DNA of 64,000 nt, taken from positions 21,975,904-22,039,903 of the forward strand of contig OZ038436.1 of the NCBI GenBank assembly GCA_964036275.1, read 5' to 3'. The number at the start of each line of letters is the position of its first letter. Position 1 is the first letter of the stretch. The DNA is from Litoditis marina. Taxonomy: Eukaryota; Nematoda; Chromadorea; Rhabditida; Rhabditidae. Of this stretch, positions 60,601 to 64,000 are shown piece after piece. Below the pieces are notes generated by a model, which saw only the letters and a list, made by a program, of their open reading frames with translations, was not told the origin of the DNA and searched no databases. A program made the translations under genes and the position numbers.

Positions 60601-60734
60601 GGGTTGGGTCATCATCAGTTGAACCCCTCTGAGAAAATGAAAACAGGACGAAAAGACTTACTGACCGTCTTCTAGCGGAGATTTGAGAGAAATGAACATT
60701 GCTCTTACTTCATTGCACATTTCAAGCTCGAAAG
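51673..60734 (-). CDS. Secreted animal haem peroxidase with two ShKT domains (MLT-7/SKPO type)
   Basis: Predicted extracellular peroxidase that cross-links cuticle proteins. Exons (-): 60666-60734, 60344-60465, 59923-59981, 59438-59550, 59019-59138, 57333-57450, 56827-56945, 56332-56399, 55878-56032, 55529-55643, 55208-55301, 54894-54987, 54482-54587, 54095-54232, 53720-53868, 53272-53343, 52892-53028, 52573-52690, 52059-52217, 51673-51730. All close in phase, giving about 727 residues plus an unresolved first exon and signal peptide. An acidic, Ser/Thr-rich stretch comes first. ShKT 1 (about 86-121) and ShKT 2 (124-160) each have six cysteines. The peroxidase domain starts near residue 200: [10 protein letters not shown], distal His in [10 protein letters not shown], catalytic Arg in [18 protein letters not shown], proximal His in [20 protein letters not shown]. 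It resembles C. elegans MLT-7 in length and layout; SKPO genes are alternatives. The Glu usual three residues after the catalytic Arg is Ile. Confidence 0.94.
51949..51964 (-). repeat. Fragment of the tgtttgtagtttgatc element
   Basis: gtaaactacaaacacag matches the right arm only, in the last intron of the peroxidase gene. Confidence 0.6.
53584..53682 (+). repeat. Copy of the tgtttgtagtttgatc element in a peroxidase intron
   Basis: Left arm tgtgtttgtgatttggttc, internal cggtcaaaattcgaaag, right arm atcaaactaca (53670-53680), in the intron between exons ending 53720 and starting 53343. Confidence 0.82.
54735..54806 (+). repeat. Copy of the tgtttgtagtttgatc element in a peroxidase intron
   Basis: Left arm tgtttgtagtttgatct (54739-54755) and right arm gatcaaactacaa (54794-54806). 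Confidence 0.88.
58620..58760 (+). repeat. Copy of the tgtttgtagtttgatc element in a peroxidase intron
   Basis: Leader caatacgatgtatttcgttc, left arm tgtgtttgtagttt (58667-58680), ctggcgtgtatc, weak right arm tcaaagtacaac and tail tttggtcactttcc. It lies in the 1.57-kb intron between the second ShKT exon and the next exon. A further degenerate copy, with aaactacgaacacag, lies near 58170-58185. Confidence 0.82.
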
Positions 60735-61018
60735 CTATCAAATAGTTTATTAGATTGTAAACCGTATTAAAATTGTCAGTAGATTTTCTACAAAATCGAC
60801 GTCCAAGTTTTCAGCTTCTCAGTCGAGCATTAGGCCTAGGAAACCAAAGTGCAAAAGTATCTTCAGCATCTACAGTGTTGAACTATCATTCAAGTAGATT
60901 ACTGGTAGTGATCAGAACAGGAACCCACTGTTTAAAAACGTAGAGTGCTGGCTGGACCAGGTTTACAAAATTTGCTAAACAACTTTATTCCACCGTTACA
61001 CATTATACAGGGAATACA

Positions 61019-61152
61019 GGGAAAGAAGAAATGGGTTTCGTTCCAAGTTTTTGGAGAAAATACGCTAGTTTCCCGTGAATAGTGAGAAACGAACTTGGGG
61101 TGGGGTCCAATTCATTCTGGTCGTCGTCTTGCGCTGCGATCAGCCGGTGCCC
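61019..61152 (-). other. Possible exon, uncertain gene
   Basis: On the - strand an acceptor (ttgttccag) precedes an open frame beginning HRLIAAQDDDQNELDPTPSS. Read straight through, it stops at 61019 and is followed by an AATAAA, as in a terminal exon of a gene further upstream. Alternatively, a donor after DPTP (a|gttcgt) would splice in phase to the first peroxidase exon at 60734 and make this part of the peroxidase N-terminus. The sequence alone does not decide. A separate candidate start for the peroxidase is ATG 60868 (MLKILLHF). Confidence 0.35.
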
Positions 61153-64000
61153 TGGAACAATCGGTTACGTACTCAAATGTTTCACAAACAGATTTGAATC
61201 TCTATTATCACACTCTGTTCCAATTCTCAGACTAGGAGAACACCACACAAGTTCTACGTGAACTAACACGTTCGCGATGGTAATGACGCTTCTCTACTGC
61301 CTTATACCTACAAACTAAACTGTAGCGAGCTTCACTTGTGTTATGATAAAACGGAAGTTCTTCAACTAAAATTGGTCTCACTTCTGTAGATTCAGACTAA
61401 CTGTCTCCAATACTCAACAAAGATCGGTTTTCCTTTCTGAATAACTCTGGTGTTGAAAACCTAGTTGTTTACCAAGGTTTGTCGAAAACCCAAGTTGTAA
61501 GTCAAGGATCTGACTTTTTACCGAGAATTTTGTGCACAATTGTGCACCAATCTTTGATTTCACAACTTGATATCAACCAGTGACCAATTTGGTGGGGCGA
61601 ACCTTGGTAAACAACTCGGTTTTTAATTTCAGAGAAGTTGAAGTTGAATAAGTTGAAAAGTCAGTACACGTATAAAAACTTTATTTTCAACCAAGTTCTC
61701 AGCGGCACCAGTTTTAGAGTCATCTACAGGTTATTTCTTCGTTCAACTCATATTTTGGCTCAAATCACACAGTCTGGGCCTTTCCAGCTGGTTATAGTCG
61801 TTTTCGTTCTCGTTCTCAGACCTAAGAAATGAGTATGAACAAAATTGTTTTGATTTTGTTCTGGAAATCTTCAACTACTTGACAAAAATCTAATCCAATT
61901 CTTACTGAAAGTCACCAAAAGTTTGGAAGGTTTACTGTACTTTGTCTTGTAGCTCATGCGATAGCGCAACCTAAAATCTTGAAACTACTCTACTCGAGCC
62001 CTCCCCGCAGAGAATTGCTGTAATTGGAACGTTGCATTGATAAATTAATGATCCTGGAGGCGGTTTGTCGATTTGTTAAGGCAATCCATCTAGTCTAGGC
62101 GTTCCTGTTCCCGTTTCTACGTGATATCCGCACTAAACTTATATACGACTACAATTAAGGCTGCAGACAGACTGACAGGTGTAGCTTGTCTTTCGAAAGT
62201 CAACCGCAGATTTCTAAAAATGATCTTCGATCGAATGATCTGTTTCATTCTCGAATAGACCGTAACAAGACTGATCTTCGAGCAATGTACACTAAACTGT
62301 TAGAAAGTTCAAATACTATTGGTGTAACAGGCAAACGCAAATCCACCGTGCTCTCAAATTGAGTCCAAAATACAAACTACGTTTTACCTCGAGACTGAAA
62401 ATGGGACAAACCTCAAATCAGCTAGCCCTTTTCCTGTTTTTCTTTGTATTTGAAAATAGTCTTCCCTCTTTAAAGTTTTGAAGATAGCTTTCATTTCTTG
62501 GCATGATAAGGGGTAGGATATCATTGAGATAGGAATTCGTAAATGCGTGGGTCAAAAAGCCGTTTTGCAACTTTCGATTTCCAAGGGAAATGTCACGAAA
62601 GGAGAAAACGAACCCGTATTCTGTCATATATATTCGATGACGCGGAATGAATAGAAAATAAAAGTGGAGGATAAAAACAAACATCATCTAAAAACGAGGC
62701 CATGAAGGACAGAAAAAAGGAATCTCATTCATGCAAACGGGAAAATATCTCCATGTTTCATTAATTCAACAGTAATGTTAACCTGAGAAAGAGATAATTC
62801 GAAAACAAATGTTTCATTCAAATTATGAAAAAAAAATTGTTCATTGATTATAGCAATAGCCGTGAATACGTTATCGCGTGAGAGTATTTGAGTTTTGCTG
62901 TGTTTTTACTAGAGAGGTGTCAACTAACTACTAAATGAGTGGATATATACAAATCCCCAATAGTATGTTCAGGAACGATTGACCACTATGAAGTTCCAAC
63001 TATCCAAGGTTCACCAAAAACTGAGCTCATTTTCAAGGTATATGGTAACCAACATTGAGTTTTATTCTATGAAATCTCGAAACCGTTACATGTTGTTATG
63101 TTCAAACGTGGTGAAAAACCTTGAACAGCTTGGCCTAAAACGTGAGAGTGGTGTGTTGTATGTACATTATGTACATTATCTTTTTGTTTTGTCCGCAATT
63201 GTGCGCTTGCTTTGTTCTAGTCGAGACTTCGGGTTCCACCACAGCTAATACCAGTTGAAGATTAGCCAAATAGAGATGAGATATAATCTATCTCGATCCA
63301 ATTAGGGAATAACAAAGACATATCAAGTCCTAACAGCAGAATACGATCTTTGGAGCTTCAGAAAATCTATGTATCTGATTTTATTAGGGCTGCAGACAGT
63401 CTTGCTTCGGTACTCAAAACTTATTCTAAGGTTTAAAGTTTGAACGGCCGGTTTGACGGACTTTTGACATTTAAATTAAAGTGGATCAAAAAAAGAAAAA
63501 TTGGTCAAGAGTTTAAATTTTCGAAAGTATCTACATTTTCTACTTGACGAAAGATACACCAGCCTATATTCAGCTATAGCTTATTATTTTCTCACCTAAG
63601 TACATATATGGGTTTTATCAAAAAAGGAAAAAAATTTAATGATTTGCAGTCGCTTTTTTATGAAAGATGGAACTAGAGGTTTCGATATCATAAAAAAATT
63701 TCCGCTGGCTTTTCAGTTAATATTTCGCCTGACAGCGGCTAAGCTGGCTTGCACTAGATAGTGTATTCGAAGAGAAATAAATTTTTAAATTTCAGCATTG
63801 TCAGTGATACTCTTGTGAAAAAATGAACCTCATGGAAATCAGATGACCGTAATATATCAACTGCATCAAATGGCACAGGGATGAGAAATAGTTTTCAATA
63901 AATAAGTTTTCACTACGAATGGTAGAAAGTGAAGCGAGTTGGCGGTACAAAAAATTATTTCATAAAGTTATCCGCAGTACCAACCAAGGCAATAAACCAT
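61153..64000. other. Terminal stretch without a recognised gene
   Basis: AT-rich DNA with no exon I can support on either strand. A 16-bp inverted pair, gttgtttaccaaggtt at 61464-61479 and its complement at 61600-61615, may be the ends of a 152-bp MITE-like element. Confidence 0.55.
61464..61615. repeat. Inverted repeat pair, MITE-like
   Basis: Perfect 16-bp ends gttgtttaccaaggtt and its complement enclose 120 bp of non-coding DNA containing a small gtgcacaattgtgcac palindrome. Confidence 0.75.

Noticed and set aside
60303..60632. 109-codon + strand open frame
   Set aside because: Antisense to the peroxidase N-terminal exon 60344-60465, which closes in phase with its neighbours.
1..64000. 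CRISPR array, prophage, bacterial operon or plasmid origin
   Set aside because: The window is spliced metazoan nuclear DNA; no spaced direct-repeat array or bacterial signals were seen.

Overview
The window is nuclear DNA from a nematode, most likely a rhabditid. Genes are split by short to medium introns whose acceptors mostly read TTTCAG. Start codons often sit just after an unpaired acceptor of the kind used for spliced-leader trans-splicing. The gene content includes a tandem chemoreceptor cluster, a cuticle collagen and a secreted ShKT-haem peroxidase. I rebuilt exons by hand from splice sites, reading phase and protein similarity. The gene models below close in phase unless stated.

Positions 1-26000 (+ strand) hold a tandem array of four seven-transmembrane chemoreceptor genes, best matched to the Srx class: A 5337-8114, B 12140-15272, C 18449-21091, D 23072-25806. 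All have seven exons with the same intron phases (1,1,0,0,2,2) and code for 314-316 residues. D is clearly the most divergent. The 3' flanks of A and B are also related, so the duplicated unit was gene plus flank. Upstream of A lies an interlocked pair of apparently perfect direct duplications. One of them carries an orphan copy of A's exon 4.

Positions 28559-34137 (+) encode a CRAL-TRIO (SEC14) plus GOLD lipid-binding protein in 13 exons. A small unrecognised membrane protein gene follows on the - strand (34850-35687, 5' end unresolved). From 35.7 to 40 kb there are AG tracts, repeats and no recognisable gene.

Positions 40087-44736 (-) encode what I identify as the nematode NBS1/nibrin ortholog of the MRN DNA-repair complex. 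It has an FHA domain, a Ser/Pro-rich centre with many SQ/TQ sites, an AT-hook-like motif and the C-terminal NFKRFKKV MRE11-binding motif. No BRCT repeats are visible. Just upstream on the same strand is ribosomal protein L36A/L44 (45955-47562). A divergent cuticle collagen follows (48903-50264, +). The largest gene is a 51673-60734 (-) peroxidase with two N-terminal ShKT domains, of the MLT-7/SKPO type. Its first exon is unresolved. The collagen and peroxidase lie about 1.4 kb apart and converge; both belong to cuticle building.

Interspersed repeats are abundant. They include a dispersed short element with tgtttgtagtttgatc arms (at least 12 copies), an inverted-repeat MITE with a 5-bp target duplication and a paralogous empty site, a TTAA-flanked MITE, a tRNA-like pol III element, and several large palindromes inside introns. 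I see no plasmid, phage, CRISPR or bacterial feature. The last 2.8 kb contains no gene I can support.
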